DNA of 36,288 nucleotides, from NCBI GenBank assembly GCA_900551715.1, contig URXG01000019.1, positions 1 through 36,288 of the forward strand, in the 5' to 3' direction. The notes below the pieces were generated by a model, which saw nothing but the letters and a program-made list of their open reading frames with translations, did not search any database and was not told the DNA's origin. The position numbers and the translations under genes are program-made. Below, one piece after another: positions 1 through 8,450 of the stretch; positions within the stretch are counted from its first letter, which is position 1, and every line of letters starts with the position of its first letter. This DNA comes from an uncultured Blautia sp. Its GTDB lineage: Bacteria; Bacillota; Clostridia; Lachnospirales; Lachnospiraceae.

Positions 1-8
1 GATTGTAC

Positions 9-55
9 TCCCACTGAGAAAGACTTGTTATTACTCACCACTTGCAGAAGTGGGA
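9..55. other. Overlapping alternative hairpins at the window edge, possible IS200/IS605-type right end
   Basis: Two hairpins that exclude each other can form here. One pairs TCCCACT (9-15) with AGTGGGA (49-55). The other pairs CCACTT (38-43) with AAGTGG (48-53) around a GCAG loop. No coding frame explains the stretch. The bases after the hairpin resemble, from memory, the 3' ends of tnpB/omega-RNA elements in clostridia, but the element body would lie outside the window, so this is a weak guess. Confidence 0.3.
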
Positions 56-85
56 ATCTTCTCGACTGAGATAAAAACCAGATAG

Positions 86-120
86 AAAGAACCAGTGTCA
101 TAAAGGCGCTGGTTCTTTTT
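86..120. terminator. Terminator sharing its stem with the end of the PucR gene
   Basis: A perfect 10-bp stem (86-95 with 109-118) has a T run on the plus side and an A-rich run on the other, so it could act in both directions. The stop codon of the minus-strand regulator (98-100) lies in the loop, and its last codons form the right arm. Confidence 0.75.
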
Positions 121-1681
121 CTTGCATAAGAAGAAAACAGATCTGAAGAAGAAGCCGTTCTCTGGGATCATCCAGATTGATCCGGGTGATCTTCTGGATA
201 CGTTCCAGACGGTAAGTAAGAGAACTTCTGTGGATAAAAAGAGTCTTGGCTGTCTGAAGAGAATTACGTTCATGCTCCAGATAGGTCTTCAGGGTATGAT
301 ACAGTTCGGTATTGTTTTTGCGGTCATAATTCAGAAGTGCTTCCAGCCGGGAGGATACCAGAAGTTCCGGGCTGATCTGATGGCTGATCCTGGAAACCAT
401 ATATTCCAGAAGATAATCATCAAAACGGTAACACCAGATCATACTCTGGCTTTTTTTGCCCAGGCGGAGGGCTTCCACAGCTTCAGTATAGCCCTGGGGG
501 ATTAGAAGAAAATCCCGGAATTCAGTGCTGACACCCATTTTAAAAAGTCCTTCCCGAAGGATAATGGCAAGGGAACTGATCACATCAGAAGCAGAGGAAT
601 GGTCAAAGGAAAGATTGACAATAGCAACAATCCCCTGCTGATAAGTAAAGGCAAGTCCCTTCGGGATCTGTGCCTCAATATGACCGATGGTAGCAATAGA
701 AGAATGCATGCGGTCATCCTGCTGCTGAGTTTCCAGACGGAGACAGAGATAGCGGTCATGACGGTTCCAGTTAAGATACTGGATCTGGTCCGTAATGGAC
801 TGAAATTCTGTTGTCTTACCGGAGAGATAATCTGCGAAAAATTTTCTGGCATCATTACCCATGGAGATTTGAAACAGGTTATGACGGTTGATGCACAGTT
901 CAATAAAAGAACCCAGATATTCCAGAGCAAAAAAATGTCCCGGCTGGATCTCGCTCTGAAGTTCATCCACACAGAGACGTCCCTGATATTTGCCATTCAC
1001 CCAGAGATTCATGTAAAGGATCCGGTATCCTCGCATTTCTTCAGAGTAGATCTGTGCGCCTCGGGTAGTAAGGGTACGCTGGTATTCAGCATCCAGTTTG
1101 AAATCCTGAATGAGACTTAAAGGTGCGATCAGCTTTCCTGTACGTCGGTCATGAACCCATTGGGACATACCTTTTACATGTCTGGGAGAGGACAGAATAT
1201 AAAAATTGGTATCATGAGCAAAAACAGGATTATGAAAAATATCCAGACTTGCTTCCAGCATTTCATCCAGAGGATTGACACTTCCAAGGGCGAGCTGCAG
1301 CTGGATATCCCAGTTATAGTATTTTTCAAAGGTTTGCTGGATCTGGTTAAAAACATCGGAGAAAGAAAGACTTCCCCGAATCAGCAATATCCTGCATCTG
1401 TCAGATAAATGAGAAAGATTGCCACTGCCAAGGACTGCAAAAGCCTGATTCTCATAGCGGCTGAAGGTATCATCAATGGCACCACCAAAAACCAGATACA
1501 GATAATTGGAATTGAGAGGTTTGCCAGGCTGGTACATCCGAAGTCCATCCAGGATAAGCGGATCCTCTCTGGCAAGAATCGTCACATCCTCTGCTCTATC
1601 CGCAAAATCGTCAGCAATAAGCTGAAGGTTCAGGTGAAAACCAGTGTGCTGATCGGTGCTTATGGAAGCTGTTTTATTCAA
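98..1681 (-). CDS. PucR/CdaR-type transcriptional regulator
   Basis: A 527-residue regulator of the PucR/CdaR class, which usually senses a small substrate through a variable N-terminal region and binds DNA through a C-terminal helix-turn-helix. The C-terminal 60 residues carry the family signature: a helix with YLEHERNSLQTAKTLFIHRSSLTYRLERI, then LDDPRERLLL. The start is set to a TTG at 1681 because AGGAGGAAAG sits directly upstream; the longer reading from 1780 would add 33 residues with no ribosome site. It is divergent from the methyltransferase at 1946 and belongs to the same family as the regulator at 3750, so the two bracket the corrinoid locus. Control of methyl-donor use is inferred from context; the ligand is unknown. 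Confidence 0.85.
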   Translation of the reverse strand: MNKTASISTDQHTGFHLNLQLIADDFADRAEDVTILAREDPLILDGLRMYQPGKPLNSNYLYLVFGGAIDDTFSRYENQAFAVLGSGNLSHLSDRCRILLIRGSLSFSDVFNQIQQTFEKYYNWDIQLQLALGSVNPLDEMLEASLDIFHNPVFAHDTNFYILSSPRHVKGMSQWVHDRRTGKLIAPLSLIQDFKLDAEYQRTLTTRGAQIYSEEMRGYRILYMNLWVNGKYQGRLCVDELQSEIQPGHFFALEYLGSFIELCINRHNLFQISMGNDARKFFADYLSGKTTEFQSITDQIQYLNWNRHDRYLCLRLETQQQDDRMHSSIATIGHIEAQIPKGLAFTYQQGIVAIVNLSFDHSSASDVISSLAIILREGLFKMGVSTEFRDFLLIPQGYTEAVEALRLGKKSQSMIWCYRFDDYLLEYMVSRISHQISPELLVSSRLEALLNYDRKNNTELYHTLKTYLEHERNSLQTAKTLFIHRSSLTYRLERIQKITRINLDDPRERLLLQICFLLMQEKEPAPL

Positions 1682-1723
1682 AATCTTTCCTCCTGTTGTC
1701 TGAAACCATTGTATTTGCTTGAA

Positions 1724-1752
1724 ATTATAGCATATCCTGAAAGAAAAACAAA
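1724..1752 (-). promoter_or_regulatory. Promoter of the first PucR-type gene
   Basis: On the minus strand an extended -10 (TGC then TATAAT, hexamer at 1724-1729) lies about 17 bases downstream of a TTTGTT-like -35 near 1747-1752. It is 42 bases from the TTG start. Confidence 0.5.
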
Positions 1753-1791
1753 GAAAAAACCGAAAAAAATATTTGTGCAAAATGACAGGAA

Positions 1792-1809
1792 CTACTGTAC
1801 AAAAAGTAG
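1792..1809. promoter_or_regulatory. Inverted repeat between divergent promoters, candidate PucR operator
   Basis: CTACT (1792-1796) and AGTAG (1805-1809) form a short inverted repeat placed between the two divergent promoters, where a shared operator would be expected. No PucR consensus was applied; assignment rests on position only. Confidence 0.25.
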
Positions 1810-1843
1810 GAATTAAAAGAAAAAGAATAAAGATCTCTGCGGA

Positions 1844-1872
1844 TTTACGAAAAGCAGAAAATGCTCTATACT
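1844..1872 (+). promoter_or_regulatory. Promoter of the URO-D methyltransferase gene
   Basis: TTTACG (1844-1849) and TATACT (1867-1872) are separated by 17 bases, followed by an untranslated leader of about 70 bases and an AAAGGAGG ribosome site before the ATG at 1946. Confidence 0.5.
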
Positions 1873-1945
1873 ATACTTATCAGCAAACATAAAAGTAATC
1901 GTACAGATATTTTATCTGTAGCGGAGAAATAAAGGAGGAAACATT

Positions 1946-2956
1946 ATGCTTAAATCAAGCGAGATTTTTCTTGAAACTATCAAAGTGGACGGCAAACCGG
2001 AACGTCTCTTAAAACAGTACGAAGGAGCTACTTTCTTCCCACCAAACCCGGCAAACAACTATGTACGTGGCAACCGCCATCGTGGTATGGAACCAATGAA
2101 AGATCTTTTCGGAACAGAAATCCTCTGGCCACAGGAACAGCTGGCAGCCATGCCTCATGTTACAGAAAGCAACAAAGTTATTGATGATATAACAGAGTGG
2201 AAATCTCAGGTAAAGATCCCGGATATTGTTGGAGAATGTTCAGACCCTGCACTTTGGGAGCCATTTAAACAGAAAGCACAGGAGATCAAAGATTCAGGAA
2301 GTCTCTTTATGGCATTTATGCCTACCGGTGTTTTTGAAAGACTGCATTTCCTGATGGGATTTGAAGATATGCTTGTAAACTTCCTGATGGAGCCGGAAGC
2401 TATGATGGAACTTTGCGAAGCAATCGGTGAATATCGTTTCCAGCTGACCAAACTCATCGTAGATAATCTTCACCCGGATGTAATCCTGTCTCATGATGAC
2501 TGGGGTTCCAAACAGTCTCTGTTTGTAAGCCCGGAAACCTGGAGAGAATTTATCAAGCCTCAGTATGCAAAATCTTATAAATACATGAAAGACCATGGTG
2601 TGATCATTATGCATCATGCAGATTCTTTTATGGAACCAATCGTAGAGGATATGGTAGATCTGGGAATCGACATCTGGCAGGGAGCACTTCCTCAGAATGA
2701 TATTCCGAAGCTTCAGAAACAGCTGGCAGGAAGAATGACTCTTATGGGTGGAATTGATGCTTCCATCGTAGACAGAGTAGATTCTACAGAAGAAGAGATC
2801 CGTAAAGAAGTAAGAAGAGCCTGCGAAGAATATGCACCAGGTGGACATTTTATCCCATGTATCACTTATGGTGGACCAGGATGTCTTTTCCCACATGTAG
2901 ATCCGATCATTGATGATGAGATCGATAAGTACAATAAAGAAGTATACGGAATCTGA
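1946..2956 (+). CDS. Uroporphyrinogen decarboxylase-family methyltransferase, corrinoid-dependent system (MtaA-like)
   Basis: A 336-residue protein of the URO-D/MtaA superfamily, not a heme-pathway decarboxylase: it sits with a dedicated corrinoid protein and PucR regulators and lacks heme neighbours. Such enzymes move a methyl group between a donor (methanol, methylamines, methoxylated aromatics) and a corrinoid protein. The usual zinc motif His-x-Cys appears here as MHHAD (His223, His224, Asp226), so one Cys ligand is absent, while Cys305 in the late PCITYGG segment may be the other ligand. A ribosome site AAAGGAGG precedes the ATG. A terminator separates it from the corrinoid protein gene. 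The substrate cannot be read from the sequence; methoxylated compounds are a reasonable guess for a gut acetogen. Confidence 0.8.
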   Translation: MLKSSEIFLETIKVDGKPERLLKQYEGATFFPPNPANNYVRGNRHRGMEPMKDLFGTEILWPQEQLAAMPHVTESNKVIDDITEWKSQVKIPDIVGECSDPALWEPFKQKAQEIKDSGSLFMAFMPTGVFERLHFLMGFEDMLVNFLMEPEAMMELCEAIGEYRFQLTKLIVDNLHPDVILSHDDWGSKQSLFVSPETWREFIKPQYAKSYKYMKDHGVIIMHHADSFMEPIVEDMVDLGIDIWQGALPQNDIPKLQKQLAGRMTLMGGIDASIVDRVDSTEEEIRKEVRRACEEYAPGGHFIPCITYGGPGCLFPHVDPIIDDEIDKYNKEVYGI

Positions 2957-2994
2957 TCTGAGAGTTTCGATAGTGCATAATCAGTAAGAAAGAG

Positions 2995-3038
2995 GGCTGT
3001 TCTGCAATCCGATATGGGATTGTAGAATGGCCTTTTTT
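2995..3038 (+). terminator. Terminator between methyltransferase and corrinoid protein genes
   Basis: An imperfect 16-bp stem (2995-3010 with 3017-3032) is followed by six T. It would reduce or end transcription before the corrinoid protein gene, so that gene either has its own promoter in 3039-3094, where I see no clear one, or is expressed by read-through. Confidence 0.65.
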
Positions 3039-3094
3039 GTGGTATTATTTATTCTAAACGCAACAGTAGTACAAAAGAAAGGTCTAAGGACAGA

Positions 3095-3730
3095 ATGACA
3101 ACACTTGAAGAACTGGCACAGGCAATAGAACTGGGACATCCCAACGAAACAGAAGAACTGGTAAGGAAGGCTCTGGAAGAAGGGACAGATCCTGTGGAAC
3201 TTGTAGAAGAAGTTATGGTACCAGCCATGCGTGTAGTAGGAGAAAAATATAAAGAGCAGCAGGTAGACATACCAGGGATACTTTCTTCCGCAAGAAGTGT
3301 GCAGAAGGGCTTTGAGGCAGTCAAAGAGGTAAAGGCAGATTATCAGACTAAGGAACATGGAACCATTATTCTGGGAACTATCGAAGGTGATCTCCACGAT
3401 GTAGGCAAGAATCTGGTGGCTATGATGTTCCGGGGAGCAGGATTTAAAGTCATTGACTTGGGTGTGGATATTTCAGAAAAACAGTTCCTCCGGGCAGTAA
3501 AAGAAAATCCGGATGTTTCCATTGTTTGTATTTCCTCACTTTTAAGTACCACCAACAAAGAGATGAAACAGGTAGTAAAGGCTCTCCGCAAAAATGATCC
3601 CAAACACAGATACAAGATCATGGTAGGCGGTGGTGCAGTAACCAGAGAACTTGCGGAAAAGATTGGTGCAGACGGCTATACAGACAACTGCGTAGATGCA
3701 GCAGAAATGGCAAGAAAATTTATATTATAG
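3095..3730 (+). CDS. Corrinoid (B12-binding) methyltransferase protein, MtaC/MtbC-like
   Basis: A 211-residue corrinoid shuttle protein. Residues 1-85 form the helical cap domain found in methionine synthase-type corrinoid proteins; residues 90-211 are the Rossmann-like B12 domain. The cobalt-ligand motif DxHxxG is present as Asp99-Leu-His101-Asp-Val-Gly104. Length matches the MtaC/MtbC/MttC family. It would accept a methyl group from the upstream URO-D enzyme and pass it to a tetrahydrofolate methyltransferase. No such second enzyme and no RamA-like reductive activator lies in the window, so those must be elsewhere. The next regulator starts 19 bases after its stop. Confidence 0.9.
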   Translation: MTTLEELAQAIELGHPNETEELVRKALEEGTDPVELVEEVMVPAMRVVGEKYKEQQVDIPGILSSARSVQKGFEAVKEVKADYQTKEHGTIILGTIEGDLHDVGKNLVAMMFRGAGFKVIDLGVDISEKQFLRAVKENPDVSIVCISSLLSTTNKEMKQVVKALRKNDPKHRYKIMVGGGAVTRELAEKIGADGYTDNCVDAAEMARKFIL

Positions 3731-3749
3731 TGGTCCCGGGGAGGAAAAG

Positions 3750-5324
3750 ATGAAACTTTCATCAGCATATATACTGGAGCAGCTTAAGGAAGAATACAGG
3801 GTCCGGGGACAGAATGAAATAACAGGGGAGGACGGGTATTTACGTCCTTTTTTCTGTCTGGATTCCGAAAGGGAGAATACAGGGACAGTAGTACAGAAAT
3901 GGAAAGGTCATGTCAGAATACTTTCTTCTGGAACAGATTTCAGAGAAATACAGTGGAGATCTGATGTTCTCTGGATTTCCTGTGGCAAAGGGGAATGTAG
4001 AGTATCGGTACCTTATATTCAGATTACCGGCGGAAACGAAAGTAAAAATCCAGAAGAGGAACTTTATCTGGAAGCCAGAGTCCTGAACAGTGTTCAGAGA
4101 ATTTTTGACAGATGTGAAGCATGGGAAAACATGCTCAGGGAAGAAGTGCTGCGTGGAAGAAACCTGCAAAGAATCCTTCAGCTGTCAGCAGAATTCCTTG
4201 GCAATCCTCTTCTTGTAATGGGACTGGACTTTACACTTCTGGGAGAAGCCGGTACAGAAGTAATTCCGGAAAAGTCCAGGCTGTTCCATTCTGACGGCAT
4301 AGACATGGAATATATGAATGCGCTTATGCAGAGTGCTGAATACCAGAAAATGCAGGAATCCAGAGACGTGGTTCTGTTTCCGGCATATATCAGCAGAGTA
4401 AGAAGCCTCAACCGTAATCTTTTTCCAGAGGGAAAAAGTGTCTGCAGAGTGGTGATGCATGAATGGAACAGGACATTTACAGAAGGGGACAGATGTCTTC
4501 TGAATGTACTGGCAGATTATCTGGAATTGTTGCTTATGCACAGCGATACACTGTCAGGAGAGGATGTCATTGCCGGAATTTTCCAGACGATTCTGAAAGA
4601 CCGGGCAGCTGATTACATGGAGATGAGCAGACGTCTTTCGGTAAATGGCTGGAGCAGTCAGCATACATATCTCTGTCTGATTCTGCAGCTGACCTACCTT
4701 AATCAGAAAAATCTTTCCACCAATGCCATCTGTCATTACATAAAAAGAAAATTCCCCCAGTCAGCCAGTTTTGTGTTTGAAGGGGAAATTGTTACCTTTT
4801 TTAATATGACCCTTCTTCACAAAGATACAGAAGAAGTAGGAAGTGTCCTCACTTATTTTATCAGGGACAGTTATCTGAAAGCCGGATATTCCCGCTGCGT
4901 CAAAGGACATATGTATATCCGAAGACAGTTTATTCAGGCAAGAACAGCCCTTGATGTAGGAAGCAGAAACAGACCATATGTTTGGATTCACCATTTTGAC
5001 CAGGTGGTACTTACCTACATTATGGAACAGGTAACCAGACGGCTTCCTGCTTCCATGATCTGTCACGAAAATCTTTTGAAATTGAAAGAAACAGATGAGG
5101 AAAATCATTCCGAATATATGAAGACCCTCAGGGCTTATTTGGACGAAAATCTTAATGCCACCAGAGCAGCAGAAGAGTTGTTTATCCACAGAAGTACCTT
5201 TCTTTACAGGCTGGAAAAGATCAAAGAGATCCTGCAGTCAGATCTGGATGATCCTGACGAGATTTTTTATCTGAATTTTTCATTCCGGTTACTGGAACAG
5301 GAAGAAGAAGAAATTCCCGTATAA
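3750..5324 (+). CDS. PucR/CdaR-type transcriptional regulator (second copy)
   Basis: A 524-residue paralogue in general plan of the regulator at 98-1681. The C-terminal helix-turn-helix is clear (RAYLDENLNATRAAEELFIH followed by RSTFLYRLEKI and LDDPDE). The N-terminal 300 residues are a poorly conserved sensor region. The start at 3750 has GGGGAGGAAAAG immediately upstream and follows the corrinoid gene closely, so the two are probably co-transcribed; an earlier ATG at 3696 would overlap the corrinoid gene and has no ribosome site. Having one such regulator on each side of a two-protein methyltransferase set suggests substrate-specific control, possibly with different ligands. Confidence 0.85.
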   Translation: MKLSSAYILEQLKEEYRVRGQNEITGEDGYLRPFFCLDSERENTGTVVQKWKGHVRILSSGTDFREIQWRSDVLWISCGKGECRVSVPYIQITGGNESKNPEEELYLEARVLNSVQRIFDRCEAWENMLREEVLRGRNLQRILQLSAEFLGNPLLVMGLDFTLLGEAGTEVIPEKSRLFHSDGIDMEYMNALMQSAEYQKMQESRDVVLFPAYISRVRSLNRNLFPEGKSVCRVVMHEWNRTFTEGDRCLLNVLADYLELLLMHSDTLSGEDVIAGIFQTILKDRAADYMEMSRRLSVNGWSSQHTYLCLILQLTYLNQKNLSTNAICHYIKRKFPQSASFVFEGEIVTFFNMTLLHKDTEEVGSVLTYFIRDSYLKAGYSRCVKGHMYIRRQFIQARTALDVGSRNRPYVWIHHFDQVVLTYIMEQVTRRLPASMICHENLLKLKETDEENHSEYMKTLRAYLDENLNATRAAEELFIHRSTFLYRLEKIKEILQSDLDDPDEIFYLNFSFRLLEQEEEEIPV

Positions 5325-5339
5325 TAACAGATTACTGAA

Positions 5340-5372
5340 AAAAGAGATCCCGGTTATTCCAGGATCTCTTTT
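5340..5372. terminator. Bidirectional terminator between convergent regulators
   Basis: A perfect 11-bp stem (5340-5350 with 5362-5372) is A-rich on the left and T-rich on the right. It serves the plus-strand PucR gene, and the minus-strand MocR gene ends in its loop (stop at 5354). Confidence 0.75.
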
Positions 5373-6667
5373 AATAATTGTAATGCAGGACGGAATTTTT
5401 CAGATGCCATAGAAGAACCGGACAGAAGCAAAGTAAGATTATCAGGTTCTTCCTTAAGGATGTTGAGACGCATTCCTCTGGCAAGGGCTTTTTTCTTCAG
5501 TTCATTTCCGGAAAATCTGCAGGAAACAGTAAGTGCAAGACTGGTTCCTGCAGCACCCAGTTGTATCTGGCTGTTTTTGCCGAAAATATCCTGGATTTCC
5601 TGAACCAGAATTTTGGTTTTCTGGGAATAAAGACGGCGGAGTCTTCTGGTCTGGGAGGTCAGGTGTCCATCACGAATAAACTGACAAAGAGCAATTTGTT
5701 CTGCTTTGGAGGCGGTCTGATTATAGTGGTCTGCCAGCAGCCGGTACTTTTCTGTAAGAGCAGGTGGCAATACCATAAAACTGAGACGGATGGAAGGCAG
5801 CAGCAGTCTGGAAAAAGAACCAATATAGATCACTCCATGTCCCCCTGCCAGACTGTAAAGAGAAGGAGTAGGCTTCTGAAGATAAACAAACTCGTTTTCA
5901 AAATCATCTTCAATAATAAGGCTGTTTCTCTTTCCGGCATAATGAACCAGTTCCATCCGGCGCGAAACTGGCATGATCTCGCCCCATTTGGTCATATGGG
6001 CAGGAGAAACATAAATAATATCACAGTCTTTGTTACGGTAATCTACCTGAAATCCATGGTCGGAGAACACCGTACTTCCCTGTATAAAAGAAGGGGTAGG
6101 GAAGGAGACTGTTTGTTTGTCCTTTACGAGAGGGCAGAGGATGTGGAGAAGACTCTGGACACCTGCACCGATCACGATATCTTCCGGAGAGCAGCTGACA
6201 TTCCGCCTTTGACGGACATATTCGGAAAGAACCTGACGAAGATCTGATTCTCCCTGAGGTTCTCCATAAGAAAGAAGCCGGTCATTCTGGCGGAGGGCAC
6301 TTTTGATGTAACGCTGCCACAGATCAAAACGGAAACTTTCCCTGTCCACGCCGGAGGAAGCAAAATCATATTCTATTGAGGGAAGTTTCTGATGGTGTCC
6401 CTTATCAGGCGTAGGATCAGCAGAGGCAATGCCTGTAACATAATAGCCACTTTGGGCTTTGGCGATAATGTAACCGTCAGCAGCCAACTGAAGATAGGCA
6501 CTCTCGATAGTAGTACGGCTCAGTTTCAGCTCCTGGGCACATTTGCGCAGGGAGGGCATACGGCTGCCTTCCGGAAGCCGGTGATCCATGATCAGTTCCC
6601 GGTAATGATGATAGACCTGCAGATAAAGACTTTCTTTTTTTTCTTTCTGATGTAAAGATAAACTCAT
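5354..6667 (-). CDS. MocR/GabR/PdxR-type regulator with Arg at the PLP-lysine position
   Basis: A 437-residue GntR-family protein with an N-terminal winged helix (about residues 12-78, EGSRMPSLRKCAQELKLSRT) joined to a class I aminotransferase-like domain (about 98-437). It is divergent from a pyridoxal kinase, the usual arrangement for PdxR, which controls vitamin B6 genes. In GabR the lysine that binds PLP lies in GTFSKxL; here the matching segment is GSFSRLLLPSIRLS with Arg287 (codon 5807-5809, AGA). The nearby DDYDSEF signature reads DDFENEF, so a PLP-contacting tyrosine is also changed. It may therefore bind PLP non-covalently, sense another ligand, or act constitutively. A ribosome site AGAGGTCAG precedes the ATG. 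Confidence 0.85.
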   Translation of the reverse strand: MSLSLHQKEKKESLYLQVYHHYRELIMDHRLPEGSRMPSLRKCAQELKLSRTTIESAYLQLAADGYIIAKAQSGYYVTGIASADPTPDKGHHQKLPSIEYDFASSGVDRESFRFDLWQRYIKSALRQNDRLLSYGEPQGESDLRQVLSEYVRQRRNVSCSPEDIVIGAGVQSLLHILCPLVKDKQTVSFPTPSFIQGSTVFSDHGFQVDYRNKDCDIIYVSPAHMTKWGEIMPVSRRMELVHYAGKRNSLIIEDDFENEFVYLQKPTPSLYSLAGGHGVIYIGSFSRLLLPSIRLSFMVLPPALTEKYRLLADHYNQTASKAEQIALCQFIRDGHLTSQTRRLRRLYSQKTKILVQEIQDIFGKNSQIQLGAAGTSLALTVSCRFSGNELKKKALARGMRLNILKEEPDNLTLLLSGSSMASEKFRPALQLLKEILE

Positions 6668-6785
6668 AAACTGACCTCTGAAAAATCAATAAAACTGGTT
6701 ATTTTTTCGCATACACATAAATGCTATTGTAAAGCAGAATATTAAAAAAAGCAAGATGTGAAAACATAAGACAGGAGCAGTAAAG

Positions 6786-7649
6786 TTGAAAAAAATAGCA
6801 GTACTTAACGATCTGTCAGGAATGGGAAAATGTTCTCTGACAGCAGCAATACCGGTAATTTCAGTAATGGGGATCCAGGCATGTCCTCTGCCTACCGCAG
6901 TCTTAAGTTGCCAGACAGGATTTCCCTCTTATTACTGTGATGATTATACAGACCGAATGGATATCATTATAGATGAATGGAAGAAGTTGAATTTTGTACC
7001 TGACGGCATCTACACAGGATTCCTGGCAGATGCTGCACAGGCAGACAAGGCAGTAAGATTTATACGTGAATTTAAGACAGAAGATACCAGAATTCTGGTA
7101 GATCCTGTAATGGGTGATGATGGAGAGGAATATCCCATCTATACAGAAGAACTCTGCGGCAAAATGCGTTTTCTGGTGCAGGAAGCCAGTGTGATCACCC
7201 CCAACCTTACAGAAGCTCTGATTCTTCTTTACGGCAGGGAAAAGGCACACACAGAGTGGAAAAATCTCCGGCACCTTTCAGAAAAAGAGCATTTATCTGA
7301 AGTAGAAAAGATCGGGCAGCAGCTTACCGGGCAGTTCCAGGTGGAAGCTGTGATCACAGGAGTCAGTATTCTTTCAGAAAAAGGGGAAACTCTTATGGGA
7401 AATCTCATCTGCCAGAAGGACAGCCAGACCTGGATCACCACCAGGAAGGAAGGGGGAAGTTATTCCGGCACAGGAGATCTTTTTGCGTCTGTGCTCTGCG
7501 GTGGCATGGTAAAGGGCATGGACACTGTGGCCACCGTTCAGAAAGCAGTGACATTTATTTCCAAAGGTATTCACGATGCAGTGGAGGAAGGCACAGACCG
7601 AAACGAAGGGATCTGCTTTGAGACATATCTCCATGAGCTGGCAAAGTGA
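6786..7649 (+). CDS. pdxY: Pyridoxal/pyridoxamine kinase
   Basis: A 287-residue PfkB/ribokinase-fold vitamin B6 kinase that phosphorylates pyridoxal, pyridoxine or pyridoxamine with ATP in the cytoplasm. The N-terminal NDLSGMGKCSL, the PLPTAVLSCQTGFP segment of the B6-binding pocket, DPVMGDDG and the catalytic GTGD motif (228-231) are all present. It starts at TTG, with AGGAG about eight bases upstream. The divergent MocR regulator suggests B6-linked control. The symbol pdxY is by family; some clostridial members are named pdxK, and which vitamer is preferred is unknown. Confidence 0.85.
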   Translation: MKKIAVLNDLSGMGKCSLTAAIPVISVMGIQACPLPTAVLSCQTGFPSYYCDDYTDRMDIIIDEWKKLNFVPDGIYTGFLADAAQADKAVRFIREFKTEDTRILVDPVMGDDGEEYPIYTEELCGKMRFLVQEASVITPNLTEALILLYGREKAHTEWKNLRHLSEKEHLSEVEKIGQQLTGQFQVEAVITGVSILSEKGETLMGNLICQKDSQTWITTRKEGGSYSGTGDLFASVLCGGMVKGMDTVATVQKAVTFISKGIHDAVEEGTDRNEGICFETYLHELAK

Positions 7650-7654
7650 TAATA

Positions 7655-7706
7655 AAAACCTGTTTATGAGAAGGTATCATAGTATAAATTCTCATAAACA
7701 GGTTTT
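7655..7706. terminator. Strong bidirectional terminator
   Basis: A perfect 18-bp stem (7655-7672 with 7689-7706) with A4 on one side and T4 on the other lies between the convergent pyridoxal kinase and ABC permease genes, six and four bases from their stop codons. Confidence 0.9.
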
Positions 7707-7709
7707 GTT

Positions 7710-8441
7710 TTACAGATTTTTCTTTTTGTAAATAAACCAGGATGCGATAGCTGTAAATACCACCAGATAAGTTACCAGAACTCCAATGCCGGTAAAAGAA
7801 AATCCTTCACCGGAAGCGATGCCACGAATCATATGGCTTGTCTGGGAAAGGGGAAGTGCAGCTATAAACTTTCCAAGAAATCCCGGCAGCTTCTCTGTAG
7901 AGAAAAAGGTGTTACAGAGATAAGCCATTGGCATGATGATGTAGTTGGAAAAACGAGGTACATCTGCATGGTTCTTTGCAAGGAAAGAAACTACCACACC
8001 GATGGCAGAAAAAACAGCTCCATTCAGCAGCATCACAAGGAAAGACCAGCCATTCCAGATAAGTCCTGTATCAATAGGGGCTGTCAGGATCAGAATGATT
8101 CCTCCTGCATAAAATCCCCGGAGACTGCCGCCGATGATCTGTCCTGCAATAAACTGCCACAGAGGAGTAGGAGAGATCATTACCTGATCAAATGCCTTCT
8201 CATAAAGCCTTTGTACATTCAGGTTCTGTGCAATGGCATTGAAACTTCCGTTCATGGTGGTAAGAGATACCACACCGGGGATCAGGAAATTCAGATAAGG
8301 CTGTCCGTGGGACATAGTCTGGATTCCCATGCCAAATACCACCAGGTACATAAGAGGCGCGATCATGGCTGCCAGAGTGATCTTGTAAAAATCTCTTCGG
8401 AATTCTACCCATTTTTCCCATAAAATCGTAATAATACCCAT
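7710..8441 (-). CDS. ABC-2 type transporter permease
   Basis: A 243-residue ABC-2 integral membrane protein with about six hydrophobic segments, of the DrrB/NodJ type that exports drugs, lipids or polysaccharides. The central FNAIAQNLNVQRLYEKAFDQVMISPTP stretch fits the ABC-2 family. AGGAGG lies five bases before the ATG. It follows its ATPase gene by nine bases. The substrate cannot be told. Confidence 0.85.
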   Translation of the reverse strand: MGIITILWEKWVEFRRDFYKITLAAMIAPLMYLVVFGMGIQTMSHGQPYLNFLIPGVVSLTTMNGSFNAIAQNLNVQRLYEKAFDQVMISPTPLWQFIAGQIIGGSLRGFYAGGIILILTAPIDTGLIWNGWSFLVMLLNGAVFSAIGVVVSFLAKNHADVPRFSNYIIMPMAYLCNTFFSTEKLPGFLGKFIAALPLSQTSHMIRGIASGEGFSFTGIGVLVTYLVVFTAIASWFIYKKKNL

Positions 8442-8450
8442 GATGACCTC

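Noticed and set aside
5561..6247. A 228-codon plus-strand frame opposite the MocR gene.
   Set aside because: The minus strand encodes clear GntR and aminotransferase-like motifs; the plus frame shows no domain or ribosome site.
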